Source: Yersinia thracica
GTDB taxonomy: Bacteria > Pseudomonadota > Gammaproteobacteria > Enterobacterales > Enterobacteriaceae
DNA: 64,000 bases
Reading direction: 5' to 3'
Assembly (NCBI RefSeq): GCF_902170565.1
Contig: NZ_CABHXX010000034.1
Coordinates: forward strand, 1-64,000
Positions 26,448 through 36,979 of the stretch are shown here, piece by piece. Position numbers and translations under genes: made by a program. The notes beneath the pieces were generated by a model. That model searched no databases, was not told where the DNA came from, and saw only the letters and a program-made list of their open reading frames with translations. Each line of letters opens with the position of its first letter. Within the stretch, counting starts at the first letter, position 1.

Positions 26448-27506
26448 GTGCGCCTGAATAAAAAAATATCGCCACTGGATAACCTGATTTACACCCATTA
26501 CCGCATTACTCATGCTTTGCGTATTACACTGGCTTTTATCCTGACATTCCTAATTATCCGCTTATTGGCGGTCCCGGAAGGTACCTGGCCGCTGATCACC
26601 TTAGTGGTGGTGATGGGGCCAATATCCTATTGGGGTAATGTGTTGTCCAGAGCTATGCAGCGCATTGGCGGGACTGTTTTTGGCGCAATATCCGGTCTAA
26701 TCGCCCTTTATCTTGAGTCATATTCTCTCACTCTGATGTTGGTTTGGTGTGGGGCTGTAATGTTCCTGTGTGGTTATCTGACTCTGGGCAAGCGCCCCTA
26801 TATGGCCCTGCTGATTGGTATCACGCTGGCCGTGGTCTGTGGGTCAGCGCCGGGGGATATGAACACGGCACTGTGGCGCAGCGGCGATGTTATTTTTGGC
26901 TCATTATTGGCGTTAGTTTTTACCAGTGTCTATCCGCAACGCGCTTTTACCCACTGGCGTATGCAAATGAGTGATAACCTGCGCGCTATCAGCCAAATTT
27001 ACTCCGCCTACTTATCGCCGAATGTTATTGATCGCCCGCGATTAGAGCCAAAATTAAAAGCTGCGCTCAATCAATCGGTTAAAATGCGTACTTTTATTGC
27101 GCCTGCCAGTAAAGAATCTCATATTAATAAAGATGTTTTTGAGGCTATCCAGACACTCAGCCGCAATCTGATTTGCACACTGGAATTATTGGTGGATGCT
27201 TATTGGTCATCGCGAGAAAGTCATTTTATTATGCTCAATGCCAAAGGGCTGCGCAGCGCCCAATTGATGACGGCCCGCACTCTTAATACGTTAAGTGACA
27301 GTTTGCGTGATGGTTCACCGGCTCGAGAGCGGGAAGTCGCGGGTGAGTTAAGCGAAATTTCAACCGAATTGAAATCATTGATGTTGGCCGTCACGCAAGA
27401 ACAGCAAATAGAAACGCCAATTTACGGCTATGTTTGGCTGAGTCTAGAGTTAACCAAACAGCTTGAGGAATTGGACGATCTGATTAATATGACTTTGCGC
27501 CGGTGA
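26448..27506 (+). CDS. yeeA: FUSC-family inner membrane protein YeeA
   Basis: A 352-residue protein with about six N-terminal membrane segments (residues 20-170) and a cytoplasmic helical domain. The sequence follows E. coli YeeA, e.g. P-E-G-T-W-P-L-I-T near residue 46, A-L-W-R-S-G-D-V-I-F-G-S and I-Y-G-Y-V-W-L near the end. The family is related to aromatic-acid exporters; the transport role is inferred only. It starts with GTG. The neighbouring tmaR is also near yeeA in E. coli. Confidence 0.88.
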   Translation: MRLNKKISPLDNLIYTHYRITHALRITLAFILTFLIIRLLAVPEGTWPLITLVVVMGPISYWGNVLSRAMQRIGGTVFGAISGLIALYLESYSLTLMLVWCGAVMFLCGYLTLGKRPYMALLIGITLAVVCGSAPGDMNTALWRSGDVIFGSLLALVFTSVYPQRAFTHWRMQMSDNLRAISQIYSAYLSPNVIDRPRLEPKLKAALNQSVKMRTFIAPASKESHINKDVFEAIQTLSRNLICTLELLVDAYWSSRESHFIMLNAKGLRSAQLMTARTLNTLSDSLRDGSPAREREVAGELSEISTELKSLMLAVTQEQQIETPIYGYVWLSLELTKQLEELDDLINMTLRR

Positions 27507-27642
27507 TCTATCCGGTTTTAAAGCAGATGATATTTCTGTCTGGCGGGTAAAGCAGGTAAGATAAGTCAATGAATCTTGTCACCAGGTACGGCAAAGCGGT
27601 ATGGTGCAGGTAGCCTGGTCACCAGCAATTGAATTTGTGTAA

Positions 27643-27981
<339 letters not shown>

Positions 27982-28035
27982 TATTCACCCAACATAGGGT
28001 CGCGTTTTCAAGCTGCTGACAAAAAGTTGATAAGC

Positions 28036-28110
28036 GGGGAAATGTGCCGAATAGGTCGTAGTCGCGTAAGCGACCGGAGTGCCCATCGGTGCAGTCGCCC
28101 CGTCAGTCTC
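28036..28110. repeat. Dispersed repeat, copy 1
   Basis: Shares the block from GGGGAA through GGTCGTAGTCGCGTAAGCG to GGTGC with the copy at 31777-31855. The inner segment can form GGTCG...CGACC. It lies between tmaR and the sugar ABC permease. Confidence 0.6.
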
Positions 28111-28140
28111 GGTGCGACAAGATAGGTTTGTTATTAATAG

Positions 28141-28168
28141 AAAGGCTGGCATCAATCGCCAGCCTTTT
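28141..28168. terminator. Terminator between tmaR and the sugar ABC operon
   Basis: Stem of AAAGGCTGGC with GCCAGCCTTT around a short loop, followed by T-rich sequence on the plus strand and preceded by A-rich sequence; it serves the converging tmaR and permease genes. Confidence 0.85.
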
Positions 28169-28203
28169 CTTTTTTTATCAATGCATTAGTTTCTATCAAT
28201 GTA

Positions 28204-29187
28204 TTAACTTGACGGTTTATTCTGCCGCAAGAAACGAAATGCCGGAATGTTGATTCCTTTGACAAAGATAAACGCCAGCAGTAACGAACCCCACAATGCC
28301 ATAGTGATATAGCTACTCACCCCCATGATATTCAACCCGCTTTCCAGCATTTGTAGCAAAAACAGCGCTAACACAATGCCGAAAATCTTACCAAACCCGC
28401 CATCAGGATTAACCCCGCCTAATACCGTCGCCAGAATAGTGATAAGTAACAGCGACTCGCCGTAGGAAGCTTTGGCGGAGTTGAGTTTGGACATCATCAA
28501 CAACGCCGCGACAGTGCAGAGTAACGATGAAATGACATACACCCAAATGAGTGTGCGGCGGGTATTAATCCCGGAGAAAAAGGTGGCTTTTTCATTGGAG
28601 CCAGAAAGATATATCTGACGGCCCAACGGAGTTTTGGCCAGTATTAGCCAGATAATCAGAGCGACCGCGATGAACAAATAGAGCGGCACCGGCACCCCGA
28701 GAAAGTTATTGCGATCCAATGCCAGCACATAGTTGGGGAAGTTAGAAATCGCCGACCCTTTAGAGATAAGCACATTCACGCCCTTGAGCAAGGTCATGAT
28801 GCCCAGTGTCGCCAGAATAGGGGAGACGCGGACCACGGAGATAAGCACCCCATTGATAAGCCCCACCACCAAAGCAACTGAGGCTCCGGCCAATAGCATC
28901 AGCATCATTGAGCTGAATGTTGGCTCAAGATGGGTACAAACCCACGCCATCACCAGCGCACTGGCATTGGCGGTAGCAATGATTGATAAGTTAATCCCCC
29001 CGGTCAGCATAGTGATTGCCATTGCCAGTGTTAATACCCCAGCGACGGGGATTTGTGAGGCAATGGACTGGAAGTTAGCCGCAGACCAAAATACTTGTGG
29101 GATCAGCACACTGAACACCACCGCCACCAACACCAGCAGTGCCACCAGCCAGCGCTCGGTATGATCCCCTTGAGTTGTTTTCGACAT
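28204..29187 (-). CDS. Sugar ABC transporter permease 2 (RbsC family)
   Basis: A 327-residue inner-membrane permease with eight to ten hydrophobic segments and the family motif M-L-T-G-G-I-N-L-S near residue 60. It starts 2 bp after the preceding permease gene and is the last gene of the operon. Two different permeases in one operon suggest a heterodimeric channel, as in the LsrC/LsrD and RhaP/RhaQ systems. Confidence 0.88.
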   Translation of the reverse strand: MSKTTQGDHTERWLVALLVLVAVVFSVLIPQVFWSAANFQSIASQIPVAGVLTLAMAITMLTGGINLSIIATANASALVMAWVCTHLEPTFSSMMLMLLAGASVALVVGLINGVLISVVRVSPILATLGIMTLLKGVNVLISKGSAISNFPNYVLALDRNNFLGVPVPLYLFIAVALIIWLILAKTPLGRQIYLSGSNEKATFFSGINTRRTLIWVYVISSLLCTVAALLMMSKLNSAKASYGESLLLITILATVLGGVNPDGGFGKIFGIVLALFLLQMLESGLNIMGVSSYITMALWGSLLLAFIFVKGINIPAFRFLRQNKPSS

Positions 29188-29189
29188 GG

Positions 29190-30212
29190 TTATATCCCTA
29201 CCTTATGACGTTGGCCCCAGGCCGTCATACTGATGCTGATGACAATCACCAGACCGATAACCACGGTGTGCCAGTACGACGAAATACCCAGTAAATTCAA
29301 ACCATTTTGCAATATCGCCAGCAAAATCACTCCCAGCAGGGTACCGGTTAAGGTGCCACGCCCGCCGATAATACTGGTGCCGCCCAGCACCACCGCCGCC
29401 AATACAGTGAGTTCATAGCCGAGCAGTGAATCTGGGGCCACCGTCAAAACGGTGTAAGACTGCACCACACCGGCAATGCCGGATAAAAAGCCCATATAGC
29501 CATAAACAAACAGTTGCAGCTTAAGGATGCTGAACCCCATGCGGGAGGCGGCTTCCTGATTGCCGCCTAATGCATAAATTTGCCGACCAATGCTGGTGCG
29601 AGTCATCAGCAAGGCTGTGACAATAATCGTCGTCAGCAAAGTCAAAATCGGCAGCGAAAGGCCATAGTCATAGCCATCGGCAGCGGTAAAGGCGAACAGC
29701 ATCGGCCCATGTTCGAACCATTCTGGGTAGGTATACAGCCAAATTCCTCGGCTGAGATACAGCAGTAATCCGTAGAATATATTCAGCGTGGAAATGGTAA
29801 TAATGATGGATGGCACACGCAGGCGATTAACTAACAGCGCATTAATCAGCCCCAGCAATAAGCCGATACCGCCCGCCAGTGCGAATGCCAACGGGAAGTT
29901 GCCACCGAACTTCACAATTAATGTCACCATGACATATTGCGAGATGATGGTCATCGCCGGAAATGAAATATCAATACCACCAGAAATCAATACGATAAAT
30001 AAACCACAGGCCAAAATGGTCAACATGGCATAGTTATTTATCAAGTCATAAATATTGGCGAGTGTCAGAAAATCGGGACTGGCGAAAGCCAGATAAGTCG
30101 AAATAACCAATATAGTGAAAGCCAACATCACTTCATGGCGTTTCAGATGTTCTTTATTGAATAAACCTGTTTTACCGACATCTGATTTATTGAGTGCATG
30201 GGGGTTAGCCAT
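29190..30212 (-). CDS. Sugar ABC transporter permease 1 (RbsC family)
   Basis: A 340-residue permease with multiple membrane segments and the motif L-I-S-G-G-I-D-I-S-F near residue 75. The N-terminus is cytoplasmic and about 25 residues long. It overlaps the end of the ATPase gene by 8 bp and should pair with permease 2. Confidence 0.88.
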   Translation of the reverse strand: MANPHALNKSDVGKTGLFNKEHLKRHEVMLAFTILVISTYLAFASPDFLTLANIYDLINNYAMLTILACGLFIVLISGGIDISFPAMTIISQYVMVTLIVKFGGNFPLAFALAGGIGLLLGLINALLVNRLRVPSIIITISTLNIFYGLLLYLSRGIWLYTYPEWFEHGPMLFAFTAADGYDYGLSLPILTLLTTIIVTALLMTRTSIGRQIYALGGNQEAASRMGFSILKLQLFVYGYMGFLSGIAGVVQSYTVLTVAPDSLLGYELTVLAAVVLGGTSIIGGRGTLTGTLLGVILLAILQNGLNLLGISSYWHTVVIGLVIVISISMTAWGQRHKVGI

Positions 30213-31686
30213 TTACTACCTCCGCAATGGCTGCTTCGCTGCTGTTACTTGGCAAGAATTCCTGCACAAGTCGGCCGGCCCGCATCACTAAAATGCGGTG
30301 GCTGTTAAAGTAAGCTTCATCAATCTCATCACACACCATCAATACCGCAATGCCGCGGGCTGACAACGCATTGATAATATTATAAATACCGGCTTTGTTG
30401 GCGATGTCTACCCCGACTGTTGGGGAGTCGAGGATCAATATTTGTGGCTCAGTTGCCAGCCATTTGGCGATAGCAATGCGCTGCGCATTCCCGCCGGATA
30501 AGGTATTGACCGGCAAGTCACTGCTGCCAATTTTAATCGACAGGTGCTTTACCATGTCTTCGACCAAAGTATCGACCCGCTCAGTACGCATCAGATGGAA
30601 GGTATTTTTCAGCCGGTGTAAAACCGTGGCGCTGATATTGTCGCGGATTGATTGCGCCATAATCAGCCCGGTGCTCATGCGGTCTTCCGAAACATACCCC
30701 ACACCGGCGGCAATGGCATCGCGGTTGCTACTGAAATACATTGGTTTATCATTGATACGAATGGTTCCCGACTCGGGAGTGGTTAAACCGAATAAACTGA
30801 GACACAGCTCAGTTCGCCCGGAACCCAACAGGCCGACCAGCGAGATAATTTCGCCCGGATGTAAAGTCAGTGAGACATTGTGATATTCGTTGCCACGGGA
30901 AAGCTCTTCCACCACCAACACCGGCGGGCGTGACGGGGTGTAAGCGGGTAATACCTGAAAATCAAACTTCATGCCGGTCATTAGCCAGGCCAGCCGTGGG
31001 TTATCAACTTCAGCGGCGGGGTAGGTTCCGACCCAATTACCATCTTTTAGCACCGTAATGCGGTCTGAAATTTCTAGCACTTCACTCAACCGGTGGCTAA
31101 CAAATACCACGCAAATATTGCGTGATTTCAGTTCATGCACCACCCGCAGCAAGCCGTTAACTTCTTGCCGGGTCAGAGACGCGGTGGGTTCATCCATTAC
31201 AATCAGACGTGCATCCTGCGCCAGCGCACGACAGATAGCGACTAACTGCTTCTGGGCGATGGGTAAATCCTCAACCAATTCATCCAGATTAAGATGAGCA
31301 TCAATGCTATTGATGACGCGCTCGGCGGTTTCCCGCATCTGACGTTTATTCACCCACAGATTATGATGATAATGATTCATGGCAATGTTCTCAGCCACGG
31401 TCAGATTGGGGAATAATGATAAATCCTGATAAATAACCTGAATCCCCAGCCGGACAGACTCAATGGGGGTCAGAGTTGAATAGGTTTTGCCATCGATAGT
31501 CATCGCGGCATCGGCATCGGGTTGATAAACACCGGAGATAATCTTGATCAGTGTGGATTTGCCACAACCGTTTTGCCCTGCGAGGCAATGAACCTCACCC
31601 GGTAACAGGGTCATAGCCACTTTATTTAGCGCTTTAACGCCATAAAAGGTTTTACTGATGTTTTCCAGGGTAATAAATGGCTGCAT
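30205..31686 (-). CDS. Sugar ABC transporter ATP-binding protein
   Basis: A 493-residue protein with two ABC ATPase domains. The first has Walker A G-Q-N-G-C-G-K-S-T near residue 37 and Walker B L-I-V-M-D-E-P-T. The second has the degenerate loop G-L-L-G-S-G-R-T-E near residue 285 and the signature L-S-G-G-N-A-Q-R. A gap of 236 bp holding a palindromic repeat separates it from the binding-protein gene upstream; the permeases follow directly. Confidence 0.9.
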   Translation of the reverse strand: MQPFITLENISKTFYGVKALNKVAMTLLPGEVHCLAGQNGCGKSTLIKIISGVYQPDADAAMTIDGKTYSTLTPIESVRLGIQVIYQDLSLFPNLTVAENIAMNHYHHNLWVNKRQMRETAERVINSIDAHLNLDELVEDLPIAQKQLVAICRALAQDARLIVMDEPTASLTRQEVNGLLRVVHELKSRNICVVFVSHRLSEVLEISDRITVLKDGNWVGTYPAAEVDNPRLAWLMTGMKFDFQVLPAYTPSRPPVLVVEELSRGNEYHNVSLTLHPGEIISLVGLLGSGRTELCLSLFGLTTPESGTIRINDKPMYFSSNRDAIAAGVGYVSEDRMSTGLIMAQSIRDNISATVLHRLKNTFHLMRTERVDTLVEDMVKHLSIKIGSSDLPVNTLSGGNAQRIAIAKWLATEPQILILDSPTVGVDIANKAGIYNIINALSARGIAVLMVCDEIDEAYFNSHRILVMRAGRLVQEFLPSNSSEAAIAEVVNG

Positions 31687-31776
31687 AGATCCTCTGGACC
31701 CAATCGGGTGCGACTTAAATCATAAAAGAGCCTGATAAGACACAGCACTAATGGGGCTGTAACAATATCAAATGAA

Positions 31777-31855
31777 GGGGAAGCGTGCCGTGGGGGTCGT
31801 AGTCGCGTAAGCGGCCGAAGCGCCCCTAGGTGCGTTAAACCCTTCTGTCCTCTAA
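31777..31855. repeat. Dispersed repeat, copy 2, inside the sugar ABC operon
   Basis: Matches the copy at 28036-28110 over GGGGAA...GTGCCG and GGTCGTAGTCGCGTAAGCG...GGTGC. The small stem is kept (CGACC becomes CGGCC, which still pairs with GGTCG by a G-U pair). It lies between the binding-protein and ATPase genes. Confidence 0.6.
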
Positions 31856-31922
31856 CTTATCGGCTGGGTTTTCATTAATGACAGAGCCAAACAGGTGTTC
31901 GGCTCTGCGATAACTCAGTAAA

Positions 31923-32906
31923 TCAATACAGTGAATCCACGTTATCTTTGGTCACGCGCAACACATTATGGAATTGAATCAGACGTTTATCCTGATTAAC
32001 TTCCGCTTTACCCACCCCTGGAACATCCATGCCGGTTTCGATTTTCTCGCCTTTCAACACTTTATCGGCCACCGCAGTCATAGCATAACCGGCTGAACCT
32101 GGGTCATAAGTCACCCCCATCGCGATGTCACCACTTTTCACCAGTGATGCCGCCTGAGACGGGATCATCATGCCGAACACATGAACATTGTTTTTCGCGC
32201 GTTTTTCTTTCACTGCGCGCCCAGCACCAATCGGGCCTTGTGAACCGAACGCCACGATGCCTTTCAAATCACTGTGTGCTTTCATCAAGTCCAGTGTGGT
32301 GCGGCGTGAGTCATCAATGCTCTCGGCGACCGGCATACGGCTGGTCACTTCAAACATTTCCGGGTAATGCTCTTTTTGGTATTTAACAAATAAATCTGCC
32401 CACAGGTTATGTTGTGGCACGGTCAGGCTGCCAACATAAATCACATAACCGCCTTTGCCGCCCATCGCTTTTGCCATTTCTTCCACATTATCTGCGGCAA
32501 ATTTGGCGTTATCGATGATTTCAATATCCCAGTTAGCACTTGGCTGCCCAGGTGATTCGTTGGTTAACACCACGATCCCGGCTTCACGCGCTTTCTTAAA
32601 TACTGGCTCCAGCACATCGGCATCGTTCGGTACAATGCTGATGGCACTGACTTTTTTGGCGATTAAATCTTCAATGATTTTAACTTGTTGCGGGGCATCA
32701 GTGCTGGAGGGGCCGACTTGATAGGCTTTGATCCCAAGATCTTTACCGGCTTTTTCTACCCCTTCGCCCATCCGGTTGAACCATGGCATACCGGCGATTT
32801 TCGAGATATTGACGACTTCCACTTCTTGCGCCAATGCACTGCCCGAGCAGGCGATCATGCTGAACAGGCTGGCCGCTAATAACGTTTTTACACTCAGTTT
32901 TTTCAT
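31923..32906 (-). CDS. Periplasmic sugar-binding protein (LsrB/RbsB-type)
   Basis: A 327-residue periplasmic binding protein with a clear signal peptide (M-K-K-L-S-V-K..., hydrophobic core, cleavage near A-L-A-Q). The order of segments resembles LsrB/RhaS-type proteins: a K-x-x-G-M-P-W-F start, N-E-S-P-G near residue 115, and M-D-V-P-G-V-G-K near the end. Residues that contact AI-2 in LsrB appear changed, for example T-D-Q-N-Q-W of LsrB reads P-Q-H-N-L-W here, so a different sugar is likely. It is the first gene of the operon. Confidence 0.88.
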   Translation of the reverse strand: MKKLSVKTLLAASLFSMIACSGSALAQEVEVVNISKIAGMPWFNRMGEGVEKAGKDLGIKAYQVGPSSTDAPQQVKIIEDLIAKKVSAISIVPNDADVLEPVFKKAREAGIVVLTNESPGQPSANWDIEIIDNAKFAADNVEEMAKAMGGKGGYVIYVGSLTVPQHNLWADLFVKYQKEHYPEMFEVTSRMPVAESIDDSRRTTLDLMKAHSDLKGIVAFGSQGPIGAGRAVKEKRAKNNVHVFGMMIPSQAASLVKSGDIAMGVTYDPGSAGYAMTAVADKVLKGEKIETGMDVPGVGKAEVNQDKRLIQFHNVLRVTKDNVDSLY

Positions 32907-33272
32907 CTAAGGCTCCGGGAGTTCATGTAGGTTGAGGCTATCGTAGTTAGGTGTTGGCGTAAGCTTCTATATGACTTAAGTTATATTTATGTTTTTAAGA
33001 AAATGAAGATTTATGGGGAAGCAGATTTTACATCTGCATTACATTCCCGTAGATGGACTCTACTGCCTCGGTGGCTATTTTCCCCATATCTTTGAATGCT
33101 ATTTACATGGATAAAATAGCTGCTTTCCTGGTTTGTGACTGAGGTCATGGTTCTGAGGGGGTGAGTCAAGAGAGTTGCATAGAAATGGTCGGCGTAAAGG
33201 GAATTGCAGCGCGTCTTGCATGGACATTCTGGTTTGATGAATGTAGTGATAATCACAGTGAGTTAGCGTTGA
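32907..33272. other. Gap upstream of the binding-protein gene and the cbiO remnant
   Basis: 366 bp with no convincing gene; the open frames on the minus strand are short and lack a plausible start. It should hold the promoter of the minus-strand sugar operon and whatever promoter now drives the cobalamin genes. No cobalamin riboswitch is obvious to me, though I cannot score one by eye. The left breakpoint of the cbi deletion must fall at or just before 33273. Confidence 0.5.
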
Positions 33273-33479
33273 ATGGCGGGCTATGAAGTCTTATCTCATG
33301 GTCACCTGATGATTGCTGGTGAAACTACCGAGGTATTCCTGCAACAAGATAAACTGCAAGCCGCTAGGCTGGTTCAGCCGTGGTTGGTCAAAATGCACAC
33401 TGAGCTGGGTTTGCCGCGGTGTAAAACGGAAGAACAACTTTTTGCGCTGATGCGTCAGCGGGAAACGGAGGAAGTGTGA
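33273..33479 (+). pseudogene. cbiO: C-terminal remnant of cobalt transporter ATPase CbiO
   Basis: Only the last 68 codons are present. They contain V-L-S-H-G-H-L and then [19 protein letters not shown], which match the tail of enterobacterial CbiO (Q-P-W-L-V-K-L-H-T-Q-L-G-L-P-L-C-K-T-E). The Walker A, signature and Walker B regions are missing and a stop lies directly before the first ATG. The stop overlaps the cbiP start exactly as in an intact operon, so this is the 3' scar of a deletion that removed the upstream cbi genes. Confidence 0.85.
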
Positions 33480-35032
33480 TGAGTCGCTCGGTGATGAGTT
33501 TATCGATAATGGTGCAAGGCACTGCCTCTGACGTCGGTAAAAGTGTATTAGTGGCAGGGTTATGCCGCATTTTTATGCAAAATGGCTATCGCTGTGCGCC
33601 GTTTAAATCGCAGAATATGGCGCTCAATTCGGGCATTACACCGCAAGGTGAAGAGATGGGGCGGGCGCAGATTTTTCAGGCCGAAGCCGCTGGAATAGCG
33701 CCGGATGTCCGCATGAACCCGGTGTTGCTCAAACCCACCAGTGACCGCAAGGCACAAGTGGTTTTAATGGGCAAAGTGGCCTGCAATATGGATGCGGTGG
33801 AATACCATCAATACAAGCCGCAATTACAACAGCAAATCAGCGAGGTTTACCACAGTCTGGCGCGCGAATATGACGTCATGGTGTTGGAAGGGGCGGGTAG
33901 CCCGGCGGAAATTAATCTGCGCGACCGTGATATTGTCAATATGGGTATGGCTGAAATGGCCGATGCGCCAGTATTACTGATAGCCGATATTGATCGCGGC
34001 GGTGTTTTTGCGGCTATTTATGGCACGTTGGCCTTGCTGCATCCGCATGAAAAAGCGCGGGTCAAAGGGGTGATTATCAATAAGTTTCGCGGTGATATCG
34101 CGCTGCTGACTTCCGGCCTGGAACAGATTGAAGCCCTGACAAATGTCCCGGTGCTGGGGGTGATGCCGTGGTTGGATATTGATTTGGAAGATGAAGATGG
34201 TGTCGCGCTACAAAATGGTAAATATCAGGATACGGCAGAAAAGGCACTGGATATTGCGGTGATCCGCTTGCCACATATCGCCAACTTTACCGATTTTAAT
34301 GCACTGGCAGCTCAGCCGGATGTGCGCCTGCGCTATGTTTCGCAGCCATCGGCGCTAGGACAGCCGGACTTGATTATCCTGCCCGGCAGCAAGAATACGC
34401 TGGGAGATTTGCAATGGTTACATCACAGCGGCTTGGCAGCGGCGTTACTGGCGCAACATCAGCAGAATGTGCCGGTGATAGGGATTTGCGGCGGTTATCA
34501 GATGCTCGGGAAACGCATTATTGATGGCGTGGAGTCGGGTCTTGAGCAGATGGATGGCTTGGGGTTATTGGATGTGGAAACTGAGTTCGCGCCAGAGAAA
34601 GTGACCACGCGAGTGAGCGGCTATTGCCAAACTGACCTGCCGGGAATACTAAAAAATTGTGGTGAACACCCACTTGAAGGCTATGAAATCCACATGGGTG
34701 TCTCCTTGTTGGGCAGCGACGCGACCCCTTTTGCGCGCTTAACCTTACGCAACGGGCAAGCCGAGCAGTGGGTGGATGGCGCGGTGAATTCTGAGGGCAG
34801 CGTATTGGGCAGTTATATCCACGGGCTGTTTGACAACCACCATTTTACCCGCGCGTTATTGGATAGCTTGCGCCAACGCAAAGGGCTGACCGCCTTCGAT
34901 GGCGTGACAGTGAATTATGCTGAACATAAACAACAACAGTTTGATATTCTGGCATCAAGCATGCGGGAACATATTGACATAGATAGAATTATCGAACTAA
35001 TGACCGCACATCAACAGGAGCGCGTGCAGTGA
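33479..35032 (+). CDS. cbiP: Adenosylcobyric acid synthase
   Basis: ATP- and glutamine-dependent amidation of adenosylcobyrinic acid a,c-diamide at four side chains (CobQ/CbiP). The 517-residue protein has the dethiobiotin synthetase-like P-loop [10 protein letters not shown] near residue 13, [10 protein letters not shown] near residue 140, and the glutaminase motif G-I-C-G-G-Y-Q-M-L near residue 338. Sequence agrees closely with Salmonella CbiP. An alternative GTG lies one codon upstream; the ATG at 33479 overlaps the cbiO stop. Confidence 0.95.
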   Translation: MSRSVMSLSIMVQGTASDVGKSVLVAGLCRIFMQNGYRCAPFKSQNMALNSGITPQGEEMGRAQIFQAEAAGIAPDVRMNPVLLKPTSDRKAQVVLMGKVACNMDAVEYHQYKPQLQQQISEVYHSLAREYDVMVLEGAGSPAEINLRDRDIVNMGMAEMADAPVLLIADIDRGGVFAAIYGTLALLHPHEKARVKGVIINKFRGDIALLTSGLEQIEALTNVPVLGVMPWLDIDLEDEDGVALQNGKYQDTAEKALDIAVIRLPHIANFTDFNALAAQPDVRLRYVSQPSALGQPDLIILPGSKNTLGDLQWLHHSGLAAALLAQHQQNVPVIGICGGYQMLGKRIIDGVESGLEQMDGLGLLDVETEFAPEKVTTRVSGYCQTDLPGILKNCGEHPLEGYEIHMGVSLLGSDATPFARLTLRNGQAEQWVDGAVNSEGSVLGSYIHGLFDNHHFTRALLDSLRQRKGLTAFDGVTVNYAEHKQQQFDILASSMREHIDIDRIIELMTAHQQERVQ

Positions 35033-35574
35033 TTTTAATTACCGGCGGAGCGCGTAGTGGCAAGAGTTCATTGGCCGAACGTTTGGCAGCGCAAGCTGCC
35101 GAGCGGGTATTTTACATTGCCACCTCGGTGGTGACGGATGCGGAAATGGCCGAGCGGGTTGCATTACATCGCGCCAGCCGCCCAGCACATTGGCGAACTT
35201 GGGAAGGTTATCAGAATTTGGGTGCGGTGCTGGAGCAGCAGGTCGAACCCGGCGAAGCCGTGATGTTGGAATGCATTACCACACTTATTACCAATTTGTT
35301 GTTTGAGCTGGCGGGCGATACGCCGCCGGAGCAGATGGATTTTGCGGCGCTTGAAGTGAATATTCAGCAGCAAATGACTGAGTTGCTGGCCGCTTGCTCC
35401 CGCAGCCGTGCGCCCATTTATTTGGTCACCAATGAATTGGGCATGGGGATCGTGCCGGAAAATCGCCTGGCGCGACATTTTCGCGACATCGCTGGCAGAG
35501 TCAATCAGCGCCTGGCCGCCGCCGCGGATGAGGTGTATTTAGTGGTGTCGGGCATCGAGGTAAAGATTAAATGA
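35029..35574 (+). CDS. cobU: Adenosylcobinamide kinase / guanylyltransferase
   Basis: Phosphorylates adenosylcobinamide and attaches GMP, the first steps of nucleotide loop assembly. The 181-residue protein starts with the P-loop G-G-A-R-S-G-K-S at residues 5-12 and has the [11 protein letters not shown] segment near residue 140. Starts with GTG overlapping the cbiP stop; overlaps cobS by 4 bp. Confidence 0.96.
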   Translation: MILITGGARSGKSSLAERLAAQAAERVFYIATSVVTDAEMAERVALHRASRPAHWRTWEGYQNLGAVLEQQVEPGEAVMLECITTLITNLLFELAGDTPPEQMDFAALEVNIQQQMTELLAACSRSRAPIYLVTNELGMGIVPENRLARHFRDIAGRVNQRLAAAADEVYLVVSGIEVKIK

Positions 35575-36317
35575 ACCTGCGTTTATTTCTCGCAACATTG
35601 CAATTTATGACCCGCATTCCGGTGCCAGAGCGCTGGACTCAAGGGCTGGCGATGGATAACTATGAGCGCGGAATTATTGGTTTCCCCCTCATTGGCCTGA
35701 TTGTTGGGATGCTCGGCGCGATAGTCTTTAGCTTGCTGTCACCTTGGTGTGGCGTACCGCTGGCGGCTTTGGGGTATGTGCTGGCGCTGGCGCTCATTAC
35801 CGGTGCTTTTCACCTCGACGGGCTGGCTGACACCTGCGATGGGGTATTTTCTGCCCGCAAACGCGAACAAATGTTGGAGATTATGCGCGATAGCCGCCTT
35901 GGCACTAATGGCGGTTTGGCGTTGATATTTATCGTGGTGGCAAAAGTGCTGGTGGTCAGTGAACTGGCACTGCGCGATGCACCTATGTTAATGATGCTCA
36001 CCGCCGCCTCGGTGGCCGGGCGCACGGTGATTGTGCTGCTGATGTACCGCCAGCGCTATGCGCGCGAAAGCAATGGATTGGGCAATATTTATATCGGTAA
36101 AGTGACGGGGAAACAAACGGCGGTCACATTGGTGGTTGGCACGATATTAACCCTGTTACTCGGCAAGGGCGCGGCGCTATTAGCGCTGGTGATCAGCATG
36201 ATGGTGGTGCTGTTATTGGCCGCTTATCTGAACCGTCGTTTAGGTGGGCAAACCGGTGACACGCTGGGCGCGGCGGTTGAAGTGGGCGAGTTAGTATTTT
36301 TACTGGCGCTGCTATGA
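35571..36317 (+). CDS. cobS: Adenosylcobinamide-GDP ribazoletransferase (cobalamin synthase)
   Basis: Inner-membrane enzyme joining adenosylcobinamide-GDP with alpha-ribazole (phosphate). The 248-residue protein has six or so membrane segments and the motif [12 protein letters not shown] near residue 82, the metal-binding signature of CobS. The ATG overlaps the cobU stop (ATGA). Confidence 0.96.
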   Translation: MNLRLFLATLQFMTRIPVPERWTQGLAMDNYERGIIGFPLIGLIVGMLGAIVFSLLSPWCGVPLAALGYVLALALITGAFHLDGLADTCDGVFSARKREQMLEIMRDSRLGTNGGLALIFIVVAKVLVVSELALRDAPMLMMLTAASVAGRTVIVLLMYRQRYARESNGLGNIYIGKVTGKQTAVTLVVGTILTLLLGKGAALLALVISMMVVLLLAAYLNRRLGGQTGDTLGAAVEVGELVFLLALL

Positions 36318-36342
36318 CATTGCCGATTTCCGATAACTCTTG

Positions 36343-36975
36343 ATGAGCCATTCTATGCGACTTTTTCTGGTGCGCCATGGGCAAACTGAAGCTAATTTAC
36401 GCGGTGTTTTTTGCGGGCTGACCGATGTGCCGTTAACCCCATTGGGGGTAGAGCAGGCCGGTAATGTCGCTGATTGGTTGGCGGAGGTGGAATTTGCTCA
36501 CGCTGTTAGCAGCCAATTGCTGCGCGCCCGCCATACCGCCGATATCGTGCTGGCGGGGCATTCACTGAACGTAATTATCGATGGCCAATTAAATGAAATG
36601 AATTTCGGTGAATGGGAAATGCGGCATCACCATGATTTACAACGTGAAGATCCTGATGCGTGGGCGGCATGGGTGGCTGATTGGCAACAGGCCAGCCCCA
36701 CCGAAGGGGAGTCTTTTTCACAATTTTCAGCCCGAATAGAAAGTGTGGTTCAGTCACTACTTTCAACCAAAAATAACGAAAATAATCAGTTAGTGGTGGC
36801 CCATCAAGGGGTATTAAGCTTGATGCTGGCACGCTTATTGGCGATGCCAGCGGCCGCCATGTGGCATTTTCATTTTGAACAAGGGGCATACAGCGTGTTG
36901 GAAATCCATGATGGATTTGTCACTCTGCGTGCGTTCAACAGCCGGGCTGTTTGGCAGCCCGCAACACGAGGTTAA
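36343..36975 (+). CDS. cobC: Alpha-ribazole-5'-phosphate phosphatase
   Basis: Histidine phosphatase family protein of about 210 residues with the R-H-G-Q-T-E motif near the N-terminus and a second catalytic His in V-V-A-H-Q-G-V near residue 150. It removes the 5' phosphate from the lower-ligand nucleotide or from cobalamin phosphate. In Salmonella cobC is outside the cobUST run; here it sits between cobS and cobT. Two in-frame ATGs (36343, 36355) are possible and neither has a strong ribosome-binding site. Confidence 0.85.
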   Translation: MSHSMRLFLVRHGQTEANLRGVFCGLTDVPLTPLGVEQAGNVADWLAEVEFAHAVSSQLLRARHTADIVLAGHSLNVIIDGQLNEMNFGEWEMRHHHDLQREDPDAWAAWVADWQQASPTEGESFSQFSARIESVVQSLLSTKNNENNQLVVAHQGVLSLMLARLLAMPAAAMWHFHFEQGAYSVLEIHDGFVTLRAFNSRAVWQPATRG

Positions 36976-36979
36976 AGGC

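Noticed and set aside
33011..33256. Minus-strand frame of 81 codons before the cbiO remnant
   Set aside because: No ribosome-binding site, no recognisable domain, and it lies in the promoter gap of the sugar operon.
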